Shown here one piece after another: positions 8,703 through 17,117 of a stretch of 64,000 nucleotides of DNA (position 1 is the stretch's first letter; every line of letters begins with the position of its first letter). Source of the DNA: Proluteimonas flavola (GTDB lineage Bacteria; Pseudomonadota; Gammaproteobacteria; Xanthomonadales; Xanthomonadaceae). Made by a program: the position numbers and the translations under genes. Location: positions 1 to 64,000 of the forward strand of contig NZ_JAIWPU010000042.1 of the NCBI RefSeq assembly GCF_021191705.1, written 5' to 3'. Below the pieces are notes generated by a model. The model did not search any database. It was given only the letters and a program-made list of their open reading frames with translations, and was not told the origin of the DNA.

Positions 8703-8999
8703 ATGCTGCCCGCCGCACGCCTGACCGACATGCACGCCTGCCCGATGGTGACCGGGGTGGTGCCGCACGTCGGCGGACCGATCCTCGCGCCTGGGGCACC
8801 GACCGTGCTGGTCGGCAACCTGCCGGCTGCGCGCCTGGGCGACACGTGCACCTGCGTGGGGCCGCCCGATGCCATCGTCACCGGTGTGCCGACGATCCTG
8901 ATCGCGGGCCAGCCGGCCGCGCGCATCACCGACATGACCGCGCACGGCGGCGTCATCGTCGCCGGGCTGCCGACCGTGCTCTACGGGGGCGGCGCGTGA
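8703..8999 (+). CDS. PAAR-domain protein, T6SS spike tip
   Basis: 98 residues, essentially all PAAR domain. It starts MLPAARLTDMHACPM and has three PAAR-type turns (PAARLTD, PAARLGDTCTC, PAARITDMTAHGG) with conserved His/Cys residues that normally bind zinc. PAAR proteins form the sharp cone on top of the VgrG trimer. There is no effector extension. The GTG start of the next gene overlaps its stop (GTGA), so the two are translationally coupled. Confidence 0.93.
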   Translation: MLPAARLTDMHACPMVTGVVPHVGGPILAPGAPTVLVGNLPAARLGDTCTCVGPPDAIVTGVPTILIAGQPAARITDMTAHGGVIVAGLPTVLYGGGA

Positions 9000-10366
9000 G
9001 CGCGGTGCGGGCGACTGCGGCGCGCGACGATCCGGCGGATGCGGGCGAGACGGTGGACGCGCTGCTGCAGGCGGCGGTGGCGGCGCATCGCGACGGGGAC
9101 GCCGCGACCGCGACCGCGCACTACGAGCGGGCGCTCGCGCACGATCCCGGCCAGCCGGACGCGCTGCATTTCCTCGGCGTGATGCGCCACCAGGCCGGCG
9201 ACAGCGAGGCGGCGATCGCGCTGATCGCGCGCGCGCTGGTCCGTGCGCCGCGCCATGCCGACATCCACAACAACCTGGGCAACATCCACAAGGAGTGGGG
9301 CGACGCGGTCGCGGCCGAGGCCTGCTACCGCCGCGCGCTGACGTTCCAGCCCGGCCACTTCACCGCGGTGGGCAATCTCGCGGTCGCGCTGGAGATGCAG
9401 GGCCGGCTCGACGATGCCTTCCGCGCCTACGGCCTGCTGCTGACCGTCGCCCCGTCCTATGCGCACGGCTACCACCTGCTCGGCCTGTTCCTGCGCAACC
9501 ACGCGCGCGACCCGGAGCACGGCCGGCAGGCCGCCGCCTGCCTGCGGCGCGCCTGGGAGCTGGATCCCGACAACCTCCGCGCGCTTGCGGCACTGGGCAA
9601 CGTGCTCTATCTGCTCGGTGAGCACGACGCGGCCCGCCAGGTCTATCGCGACTGGCTGCTGCGCGATCCGGAGTCGCCGCTGGCCCGGCACATGCTGGCC
9701 GCCTGCGGCGGCGCCGAGGCGCCGGCGCGCGCGGGCGATGCCTATGTCCGTTCGCTGTTCGACAGCTTCGCCGACAGCTTCGACGAGCAACTGCTGCAGC
9801 ACCTCGACTACCGCGCGCCGCAGCTGCTGGCCGATGCGCTCGGCGCCGCGCTCGGTGGCCGGCGCGATCTCGACATCCTCGATGCCGGCTGCGGCACCGG
9901 GCTGTGCGCGGCGTTGCTGCGGCCGTGGGCGCGGCGCCTGGACGGCGTCGACCTGTCGCCGGGCATGCTGGCGCGCGCGCGTCGCCGCGGCGGCTACGAC
10001 GCGCTCGTCGAAGGCGAACTGACCGCGCACCTCGAGGCGCATCCGGGTGCGTTCGACGTCGTGGCCTCGGCCGACACGCTGGTCTACTTCGGCGACCTGC
10101 GGCGGGTGTGCGCCGCCGCGCACGCGGCGCTGCGCGCGCACGGCTGGTTCGGGTTCTCGGTCGAGGCGCTCGAGGCCGGGGCGGCGACGGCCGACGGCAT
10201 CGAACTCGGCCCCAGCGGCCGCTACCGGCATACCCGTGCGCACCTGGAGACGGCGCTGCTCGCCGCCGGATTCGGCGACCAGCGCATCGCGCCGCGCGAC
10301 CTGCGCAACGAAAGCGGCGCCCCGGTACACGGCTGGGTGGCCGTCGCACGCCGCGGCGCCGGCTGA
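8996..10366 (+). CDS. TPR-repeat protein fused to a SAM-dependent methyltransferase domain
   Basis: 456 residues from a GTG overlapping the PAAR stop. Residues 20-250 are TPR repeats (for example the segments with ALAHDPGQPDALHFLG and NNLGNIHKEWGDAVAAEACY). From about 260 a class I methyltransferase follows, with the SAM-binding motif ILDAGCGTG at about 294-302 and the acidic motif GVDLSPGML. This domain pair is known in predicted methyltransferases of the CFEM/BioC-like type, but the substrate is unknown. Its place between PAAR and VgrG, with overlaps, suggests a role in spike assembly or effector handling, or that it is itself a cargo. No signal peptide is seen. Confidence 0.8.
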   Translation: MSAVRATAARDDPADAGETVDALLQAAVAAHRDGDAATATAHYERALAHDPGQPDALHFLGVMRHQAGDSEAAIALIARALVRAPRHADIHNNLGNIHKEWGDAVAAEACYRRALTFQPGHFTAVGNLAVALEMQGRLDDAFRAYGLLLTVAPSYAHGYHLLGLFLRNHARDPEHGRQAAACLRRAWELDPDNLRALAALGNVLYLLGEHDAARQVYRDWLLRDPESPLARHMLAACGGAEAPARAGDAYVRSLFDSFADSFDEQLLQHLDYRAPQLLADALGAALGGRRDLDILDAGCGTGLCAALLRPWARRLDGVDLSPGMLARARRRGGYDALVEGELTAHLEAHPGAFDVVASADTLVYFGDLRRVCAAAHAALRAHGWFGFSVEALEAGAATADGIELGPSGRYRHTRAHLETALLAAGFGDQRIAPRDLRNESGAPVHGWVAVARRGAG

Positions 10367-10381
10367 TCCGCGGGCATCCGC

Positions 10382-12418
10382 ATGGCGCGCGACCCGGGCA
10401 ATTTCACCCTCCGCTCCGACCTCGGCGATGCATTGCGCTTTTTGTCGATGGACGGCAGCGAGCGGCTCGGCGGCCTGTTCGAGTTCCGCCTGCGCGCGCT
10501 GTCCAGCGATCCGAAGCTCGACCTGGCCGCGATGCTCGGCACGCCGATGTCCGTGCACATGCACATGCCCGACGGTTTCGAGCGCTGGTTCCACGGCATC
10601 GCGGTCGAGGCGGCGCAGAGCGGCTTCGCCGTGGTTGACGACCTGCGCCACGCGGTCTACGAGATCACGCTCGCGCCGCGGCCGTGGCTGCTGACCCAGC
10701 GCCGCCACAGCCGCGTGTTCGCCAATCGCGACGTGGTGTCGATCGTGCGCGCGGTGCTCGACGGCATCGGCTACTCCGACGTGCGCACCAGCATCACGGC
10801 GACCTATCCGGTGCGCGAGACCTGCGTGCAGTACCGCGAGGACGATTTCGCCTTCATCAGCCGGCTGCTGGAGCAGGAGGGCCTGTACTACTGGTTCGAG
10901 CACGAGGACCGTCGGCACACGCTGGTCCTCGCCGACGGCATCGGCGCGCATTCGGCGGCCAGGGGCGCGGCATCGCTGCCGTGGCTGGCCGCGGGTCTGT
11001 CCGGCGCGCGGGCGGCCAGCGGGGTCGCCGACTGGCGGCCCTCGACCGCGGTGCACGCGACGTCCGCCAGGCTCACCGACTACGATCCGCTGCAGCCGCG
11101 CGCCTCGCTGGAGGGACGCGGCGACGCGGCGCAGGGCCTGCCGCTGCACGGCATCGATGCGCTGGCGCTGTTCGACTTCCCGGGCGGCGGCGACTCGCCC
11201 GCCGCGCACCGGCGCCTGGCGCAGGTGGTGGTGGAGGCCCGCAACGCCGCCCGTGCCCGCTTCAGCGCACGCAGCGATGCGTACGGCATCGCCGCCGGCG
11301 CGTTGCTGCGCCTGGACGGAACACCCGGCGGTGCCTGGGACCGCGAGTACCTGTTGACCGCCGCCACGTTCGCGCTGCGCGCGCCGGACCCGGCATCGGG
11401 GGGCGGCGACGACGCGCCCTGGACCTGCGCCTTCGAGGCGATCGACGGCCGCCTGCCGTTCCGCAGCCCGCAGGCCGCGTCGCGGCCGGTGATCGCGGGC
11501 CTGCAGACGGCGACCGTGTGCGACGCGGGCGGTGGCGGCGACGACGAGGCGATCGTCGTCGACCAGCACGGCCGGGTCCACGTGAGGTTCCACTGGGCCG
11601 CGAGCGCTAGGGCGTCGGAGCGCGACCAGGTGCAGTCCTGCCCGGTGCGCGTGGCCTCGCCCTGGGCCGGCAAGCAGTGGGGCATGGTCCACATCCCGCG
11701 GGTCGGCCAGGAAGTCGTGGTCAGCTTCCTCGAGGGCGACCCGGACCGGCCGCTGATCGTGGGCAGCGTCTACAACGGCGACCACGCGCCGCCGTATCCG
11801 CTGCCGGCGGGGAAGACCCGCAGCGGCATCCGCAGCCGCAGCGAAAACGGCGGCGTCGAGGATTTCAACGAGATCCGCTTCGAGGACAAGCAGGGCAGCG
11901 AGGAGCTGTTCGTGCATGCGCAGAAGGACCTGCGCGCGGAAGCCGAGAACGACCGCCACCTGCTGGTCGGGCACGACGAATCGATCGAGGTCAAGCACGA
12001 CCAGACCGGCAAGGTCGGCAACGACCGCAGGCATGAGGTCGGCAACGACGACGCGCTCGACGTCAAGGCCAACGGCACGACGAAGATCGGCCGGAAATTC
12101 AGGCTCGAGGCCGGCAGCGAGATCGAACTGGTGACCGGCCAGTCGAGCATCGTCATGACGAGCAACGGCGACATCCGGATCAAGGGCATCCACATCACCG
12201 TCGACGGCCAGCAGTCGATCAAGGCCGAGGGCGGGGTGCAGGTCGGCATCGAGGCCGGCGCGACGATGGACGTCAAGGCGGGGGCGACGATGACGATCAA
12301 GTCGGATGCGATGCTGACCGCCGAGGGCGGCGCGACCGCCACGTTCAAGGCGCCGGTGCTGACGCTGCAGGGCCAGGGCCTGGCGCAGATGTCCGCGCCG
12401 CTGATCAAGATCGGATGA
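10382..12418 (+). CDS. vgrG: VgrG, T6SS spike protein
   Basis: 678 residues. The N-terminal gp27-like part (about 1-380) contains the typical ETCVQYREDDFAFISRLLEQ segment (written here at the 20-residue limit). The OB-fold and gp5-like needle region follows (for example VRVASPWAGKQWGMVHIPR), and the C-terminus is built of beta-helix repeats such as VKAGATMTIKSDAMLTAEGG, ending without an extra effector domain. It is downstream of PAAR and the TPR-methyltransferase in the same orientation. VgrG trimers carry PAAR and effectors out of the cell. The next gene's ATG overlaps the stop codon. Confidence 0.95.
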   Translation: MARDPGNFTLRSDLGDALRFLSMDGSERLGGLFEFRLRALSSDPKLDLAAMLGTPMSVHMHMPDGFERWFHGIAVEAAQSGFAVVDDLRHAVYEITLAPRPWLLTQRRHSRVFANRDVVSIVRAVLDGIGYSDVRTSITATYPVRETCVQYREDDFAFISRLLEQEGLYYWFEHEDRRHTLVLADGIGAHSAARGAASLPWLAAGLSGARAASGVADWRPSTAVHATSARLTDYDPLQPRASLEGRGDAAQGLPLHGIDALALFDFPGGGDSPAAHRRLAQVVVEARNAARARFSARSDAYGIAAGALLRLDGTPGGAWDREYLLTAATFALRAPDPASGGGDDAPWTCAFEAIDGRLPFRSPQAASRPVIAGLQTATVCDAGGGGDDEAIVVDQHGRVHVRFHWAASARASERDQVQSCPVRVASPWAGKQWGMVHIPRVGQEVVVSFLEGDPDRPLIVGSVYNGDHAPPYPLPAGKTRSGIRSRSENGGVEDFNEIRFEDKQGSEELFVHAQKDLRAEAENDRHLLVGHDESIEVKHDQTGKVGNDRRHEVGNDDALDVKANGTTKIGRKFRLEAGSEIELVTGQSSIVMTSNGDIRIKGIHITVDGQQSIKAEGGVQVGIEAGATMDVKAGATMTIKSDAMLTAEGGATATFKAPVLTLQGQGLAQMSAPLIKIG

Positions 12419-12999
12419 GGCGGGCCATGGACGACCCGGTGCGCACGGCCTGCGTGGAGATGGCGATCGACGACGACGCCCGCGCGCTGCTGCCGCCGGG
12501 CGCAGCGGCGCAGGACGCGGTGCGGATCCTGCTCGACGCCGGCCGCCTGCAGCCGGCCCTGCAACTGCTGGCGCGGCTGCTGCCGAAACGCTACGTGGTG
12601 GCCTGGCTGTGCCAGTGCGCGCGCGGCGAGCCGCTCGGCGACGACGACCGCGCCGGCGCCGCGCTCGCCGAGCAGTGGGTCCGCGATCCGTCCGAGCACA
12701 ACCGCCGCATCGCCTACGAGTTCGCCGGTGCCGACGGCTACCGCACGCTCGGCGGCTGGCTCGCGGCCGCGGCCGGCTGGTCCGGCGGCAGCCTCGCGCC
12801 CGCCGCCCAGGAGACGCCGGTGCCGCCGCCGGCGTTCCTGACCGCACGCGCGGCGACCGCCGCGATCAACCTGCTGGCCGCGATCGAGCCCGACCGCCTC
12901 GACCAGCGCCGCACCGCGTTCGCGCAACGCGCGCTGGTGCTGCTGGTCGAACGCGCAGGCGAGCCGCCGGCCCGGCCCGCGCCCACGAGGATCCCATGA
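12415..12999 (+). CDS. Uncharacterised T6SS-locus protein between vgrG and the FHA gene
   Basis: 194 residues (or 190 from an ATG at 12427). It has a helical N-terminal part with LLPKRYVVAWLCQCARGE, a central segment (AEQWVRDPSEHNRRIAYEFA) and a hydrophobic AAA-rich stretch near residues 115-125. It resembles the small DUF6931-type proteins often encoded beside VgrG in T6SS loci, but I am not certain of the family. Its overlaps with vgrG (4 bases) and with the FHA gene (4 bases) suggest co-production, perhaps as a VgrG or effector adaptor. No signal peptide. Confidence 0.75.
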   Translation: MRRAMDDPVRTACVEMAIDDDARALLPPGAAAQDAVRILLDAGRLQPALQLLARLLPKRYVVAWLCQCARGEPLGDDDRAGAALAEQWVRDPSEHNRRIAYEFAGADGYRTLGGWLAAAAGWSGGSLAPAAQETPVPPPAFLTARAATAAINLLAAIEPDRLDQRRTAFAQRALVLLVERAGEPPARPAPTRIP

Positions 13000-14336
13000 G
13001 CGAACCCGTCCTGACCCTGACCATCGTCGGCACGCAACCGCCGCCCGGCGTCCGCAGCTCGCACGTATTCCACGCGGCCGGCGGCAGCATCGGCCGCGCC
13101 GACGATTGCGACTGGATGCTGGCCGCGCCGGGCATCTCGCGCGTGCATGCGGTCGTGCGCTACGTGCACGGCCTGTACTTCCTCGAGGACCGCAGCACCA
13201 ACGGCATGCTGCGCAACGGCGCGCCGCTGTCGCGCGGCCAGCCGGTCACGCTCGACGACGGCGACCGCCTGCAGATGGACAGCTTCGAGCTCGCGGCGCG
13301 GATCGTCGATGCCGCGGCGCAAGCGCCCGCATCCACCCTGGACGACCCCGCCGACAGCGACCGTACGATCGTCGTGCCCGCTGCGCCGGCACCGGCGCCG
13401 TCGTCGCCCGCATCCGCCGCGCCCGCGCACCTCGGGCGCGACGACGACGACTGGGACTTCGGCCTCGGTCCGGCCGCACCGGCGGCCCCGCCCGAGCCCG
13501 CGGCGCCGGTTGCCGTATCAATGCCTGCCTCGCCTGCCTCCGGCGACGACGGCCTCGACGCGCTGCTGGCCGGCTTCGGCGGCGCCGCGCCGCCGCCCGC
13601 GCTCGACCCGCTGCAACTGTTCGATCCGCCGCCCGCGCCGGCGCCGGGCGCGGGCGATCACTGGAACCATGCGCCGGCGACCGCCGGGCACTACCAGCCG
13701 CCGCGCGCCGCCGCCGCGCCCGCGACGCTGCCGGAGGCCTGGGACCTGACGCGCGGCGATTTCGGCGCAGCGCCTGCCGCGCCCGCGCCGCCCCCCGCGG
13801 TGCAGGCGTCGGCACCGGGGCCCGACGACGTCGAGGCGATCCTGCGCATCGTCGTCGACGGCGTCATGGAAACGCTGCGCGCCCGCGCCGAGATCAAGAA
13901 CACCTTCCGGCTGCCGGTGACGATCATCCAGCGCAGCGAGAACAACCCGCTGAAGTTCGCCGCCACGCCCGAGGACGCGATGCGCCGGCTGTTCGAGCGC
14001 GACAGCGCGTTCCTCGGCGGCGCGGCCGCGTTCGACGACGCCTTCGACGACATCCGCTGCCACCAGATGGCGATGCTCGCCGGCATGCGCGCCGCATTCG
14101 AATCGCTGCTCGCACACTTCAGCCCCGAGCGGCTGGAACGCGAGGTCGACGCCGGCGGGCGTCGCGCGTTCGCCGGCAAGGGCCGCTACTGGGAGTGCTA
14201 TCGCGACGACTTCGCCCGGGCGGCGAAGGACCCCGACACCGCGTTCCGGATGCTGTTCGGCGACGAGTTCGCGCGCGCCTACGAGGCCCAGCTCGCCCGG
14301 CTCAAGAGCGCCCGCCGCCGCGCGCCGGCCCGCTGA
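12996..14336 (+). CDS. tagH: T6SS-associated FHA-domain protein (TagH/Fha type)
   Basis: 446 residues. The N-terminal FHA domain (about 1-100) has the GSIGRADDCDW and GISRVHAVVRY signatures and the STNGMLRNG turn, which bind phosphothreonine. A long Ala/Pro-rich linker with acidic patches (about 105-270) leads to the conserved T6SS FHA C-terminal domain (about 275-446, including NPLKFAATPEDAMRRLFE). In Pseudomonas, Fha1 is phosphorylated by PpkA and dephosphorylated by PppA to switch secretion on; both partners are encoded downstream. The next copy of the regulatory motif starts on its stop codon. Confidence 0.92.
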   Translation: MSEPVLTLTIVGTQPPPGVRSSHVFHAAGGSIGRADDCDWMLAAPGISRVHAVVRYVHGLYFLEDRSTNGMLRNGAPLSRGQPVTLDDGDRLQMDSFELAARIVDAAAQAPASTLDDPADSDRTIVVPAAPAPAPSSPASAAPAHLGRDDDDWDFGLGPAAPAAPPEPAAPVAVSMPASPASGDDGLDALLAGFGGAAPPPALDPLQLFDPPPAPAPGAGDHWNHAPATAGHYQPPRAAAAPATLPEAWDLTRGDFGAAPAAPAPPPAVQASAPGPDDVEAILRIVVDGVMETLRARAEIKNTFRLPVTIIQRSENNPLKFAATPEDAMRRLFERDSAFLGGAAAFDDAFDDIRCHQMAMLAGMRAAFESLLAHFSPERLEREVDAGGRRAFAGKGRYWECYRDDFARAAKDPDTAFRMLFGDEFARAYEAQLARLKSARRRAPAR

Positions 14337-14371
14337 GACGAAATGTCGGGCCGCGCCGCGGCCCCGCGACC
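14334..14371 (+). promoter_or_regulatory. Copy 4 of the motif, predicted promoter of the tssK-tssA operon
   Basis: TGAGACGAAATGTCGGG at 14334-14350, followed by CGCGACC at 14365-14371. It begins on the TGA stop of the FHA gene and is about 140 bases upstream of the tssK ATG. The gap of 140 noncoding bases is the only real break in an otherwise overlapping set of genes, which supports a promoter here. Confidence 0.6.
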
Positions 14372-14476
14372 AGACTCTCCACAGCCTGGCGCCTCCGGCG
14401 GCCACGGTCTATTTCAAGCGGCCGGGCGGGCGTGGATGCGTCCGCTGCCTGCGTGGCCGACGCGACGGGCGGGAAG

Positions 14477-15814
14477 ATGACGCAGAACAACAAGATCGTC
14501 TGGAGCGAAGGCCTGTTCCTGCGGCCCCAGCACATGCAGCAGCACGAGCGTTATCTCGAGCGCTGCATCGAGCTGCGCGCCGGCAGCCTGCGTGGGCAGG
14601 GCTGGGGCTTCACCGAGCTGGAACTCGAACCGGACCTGCTCGCGGTCGGCCGGATCGGCCTGCGTCGCGCGCGCGGCGTGTTCCCCGACGGCACCCCGTT
14701 CTCGATGCCCGACGACGATCCGCTGCCGCCGCCATTCGAGGTCGACGCCGGCTGCCGGGACGCGGTGGTGCACCTGACCCTGCCGCTGCGCTCGGCCGCG
14801 CGACCCGACAGCGCCTGGCCCGATGCGCCGGCCGACCGCCTGGTGCGGTTCCGCGTGCGCGAGACCGAGGCGGTGGATGCCTCGGGCAGCGTCGACGGCA
14901 GCGTGGTGCTCGAGGTCGGCGGCCTGGCGACGCGCCTGCTGCCCGATTCGCGGCCGTCCGAGGGCCTGGTGCGCATCCCGCTGGCGCGCGTGGTCGAGTG
15001 CCGCGCCGACAACCGCGTGCTGCTCGACGACGCCTTCATCCCGACCACGCTCGACGCGCGCGCCGCGCCGCGGCTGGCGACGTTCCTGGTCGAACTGCTC
15101 GGCCTGCTGCACCAGCGCGGCGAGGCGCTGGCCGGGCGCGTCGCCGCGACGGACCGCGGCGGCGCCGCCGAGATCGCCGATTTCCTGCTGCTGCAGACGG
15201 TCAACCGCTGGCAACCGCTGGTCGCGCACTGGGCCGAGGCCGCGACCCCGCATCCGGAGACCTTGTTCCGCGCGCTGCTGTCGCTGGCCGGCGAGCTGGC
15301 GACCTTCACCGCGCCCGGCAAGCGGCCGCCGGCGTTTCCGCCGTACCGGCACGAGGACCAGCGCGCCGCGTTCGAGCCGGTGGTCGCGTCGCTGCGCGGC
15401 AGCCTCAGCGCGGTGCTCGAGCAGACCGCGGTCGCGATCCCGATCCAGCAGCGCAAGTACGGCGTCTGGGTCGCGGTCGCCGGCGATGCCACGCTGTTCG
15501 ACAACGCGGCGTTCGTGCTGGCCGCGCGCGCCGACCAGCCGGCCGAGGCGCTGCGCCGGCAACTGCCGGCGGTGGCCAAGATCGGGCCGGTCGAGAAGAT
15601 CCGCGACCTGGTGAACCTGCAACTGCCGGGCGTGGGCCTGGCGCCGCTGCCGGTCGCGCCGCGGCAGATCCCCTATCACGCCGGCCACGTGTACTTCGAA
15701 CTCGACCGCCAGGCACCGCTGTGGCGCGAACTGCGCGGCGCCGGCGGCGTCGCGCTGCATTTCGGCAACGACACGCCGGGCCTGGACCTGCAGCTGTGGG
15801 CGATCAGGGGATGA
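14477..15814 (+). CDS. tssK: TssK, T6SS baseplate-to-membrane-complex connector
   Basis: 445 residues, the usual size. It begins MTQNNKIVWSEGLFLRPQHM, the hallmark start of TssK/ImpJ/VasE. The start at 14477 has a good ribosome site (GGGAAG). TssK trimers link the baseplate wedge to TssL-TssM. It is first in a tight operon: tssL begins five bases after its stop. Confidence 0.95.
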   Translation: MTQNNKIVWSEGLFLRPQHMQQHERYLERCIELRAGSLRGQGWGFTELELEPDLLAVGRIGLRRARGVFPDGTPFSMPDDDPLPPPFEVDAGCRDAVVHLTLPLRSAARPDSAWPDAPADRLVRFRVRETEAVDASGSVDGSVVLEVGGLATRLLPDSRPSEGLVRIPLARVVECRADNRVLLDDAFIPTTLDARAAPRLATFLVELLGLLHQRGEALAGRVAATDRGGAAEIADFLLLQTVNRWQPLVAHWAEAATPHPETLFRALLSLAGELATFTAPGKRPPAFPPYRHEDQRAAFEPVVASLRGSLSAVLEQTAVAIPIQQRKYGVWVAVAGDATLFDNAAFVLAARADQPAEALRRQLPAVAKIGPVEKIRDLVNLQLPGVGLAPLPVAPRQIPYHAGHVYFELDRQAPLWRELRGAGGVALHFGNDTPGLDLQLWAIRG

Positions 15815-15818
15815 GCGC

Positions 15819-17114
15819 ATGAGCACCTGGCCGCAGGATCCACCGGCCGACGCGACGATCGTGCGTCCGCGCCAGCCGGACGCGCTGCCGCCGCATCCGG
15901 CCGACAGCCTGCTGCCGCCGCCGGCGCCGTCGCCCGAGGAGATCAGCGCCTTCCTCGGCCGCGGCCGCAATCCGCTGCTGCACGCGGCCAGTCCGCTGTT
16001 GCTGCTGGCCGTGCAGCTGCGCCACAGCAGCAGTGCCGGCGACGCCGAGGCCCTGCGCGCCCAGGTACAGGCGCAGGTGCGCCGTTTCGAGGCGCGGCTG
16101 GCCGAATCGGGCGTATCGCAGCAGACCGTCACCGCCGCGCGCTACGTGCTGTGCGCGACGCTCGACGAGGCCGTGCTCAACTCGCCCTGGGGCGAGCGCA
16201 GCGGCTGGGCCAGCCGCACGCTGCTGGTGACCTTCCACGGCGAATCCTACGGTGGCGCGCGCTTCTTCCAACTGCTCGACCAGCTGCTGCAGGACGTGCC
16301 GCGGCACATCGACCTGCTCGAACTGATGTACGCCTGCCTGGCGCTGGGGTTTTCCGGGCGCTTCCAGATCGAGGCCGGCGGCCGTGCGCGGCTCGCCGAC
16401 ATCCAGGACGACCTGCAGCGCCGCATCCGCGCCCAGCGCGGACCGCCGGCCGAGGGCCTGTCGCCGCACTGGCGTGGCGTCGAACAGCGCGGCGATCCGC
16501 TGGCCCGGCGCCTGGCGCCGTGGCTGGTGCCCGGCATCGCCGGCTGCGTGCTGCTGGGCGCCTTCGCCTGGTTCCATGCGCGGCTCAACGAACTGGCCGC
16601 GCCGATCGGCGCCGAGGCCGCGCGTATCGGCCTGGCGGCCGTGGCGCCGCCGGGCGACCTGCCGCGTCCGCCGCCGGTGCGCACGCTCGCGCAGCTGCTG
16701 GCGAACGAAGCGCAGGCCGGGCTGCTGGAGATCGACCAGCGCGGCGACGGACAGGCCCGGGTGCGGCTGGCGGCCGGCACGATGTTCGACTCCGGCGGCG
16801 ACGCGCTCGGCGACGATGCGCACGCGCTGGTCGGCCGCGTCGGCAAGGCGCTGGAACAGCTGCCCGGTCGCGTGCTCGTGGTCGGTCACACCGACGACCA
16901 GCCGCTGCGCTCGCTGCGCTTCAAGGACAACTACGCCCTGTCGACCGCGCGTGCGCAGGCGGTCGCCGACGTGCTGTCGGCGTCGTTGACCGATGCCGGC
17001 CGGCTGGAGGTGGTCGGCGCCGGCGCATCGCAACCGCTCGCACAGCCGGCGTCGCGGCCGGAGAACCGGGCGCGCAACCGCCGCGTCGAGATCCTCTACC
17101 AGCCCGGGGACTGA
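15819..17114 (+). CDS. tssL: TssL (DotU/IcmH) with C-terminal OmpA-like peptidoglycan-binding domain
   Basis: 431 residues. The cytoplasmic DotU domain covers about 45-225 (with LCATLDEAVLNSPWG). A membrane segment at about 235-255 (WLVPGIAGCVLLGAFAWF) is followed by a periplasmic OmpA-like domain with VVGHTDDQPLRS and NRARNRRVEI near the C-terminus. The OmpA extension makes this an 'evolved' TssL that can anchor the complex to peptidoglycan without a separate TagL. With TssM (and normally the lipoprotein TssJ, which is not found in this window) it forms the inner-membrane channel. Confidence 0.94.
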   Translation: MSTWPQDPPADATIVRPRQPDALPPHPADSLLPPPAPSPEEISAFLGRGRNPLLHAASPLLLLAVQLRHSSSAGDAEALRAQVQAQVRRFEARLAESGVSQQTVTAARYVLCATLDEAVLNSPWGERSGWASRTLLVTFHGESYGGARFFQLLDQLLQDVPRHIDLLELMYACLALGFSGRFQIEAGGRARLADIQDDLQRRIRAQRGPPAEGLSPHWRGVEQRGDPLARRLAPWLVPGIAGCVLLGAFAWFHARLNELAAPIGAEAARIGLAAVAPPGDLPRPPPVRTLAQLLANEAQAGLLEIDQRGDGQARVRLAAGTMFDSGGDALGDDAHALVGRVGKALEQLPGRVLVVGHTDDQPLRSLRFKDNYALSTARAQAVADVLSASLTDAGRLEVVGAGASQPLAQPASRPENRARNRRVEILYQPGD

Positions 17115-17117
17115 GCC

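Noticed and set aside
8846..8995. Upstream extension of the TPR-methyltransferase frame
   Set aside because: It overlaps the PAAR gene in another frame and encodes only arginine-rich filler. The GTG overlapping the PAAR stop is the sensible start.
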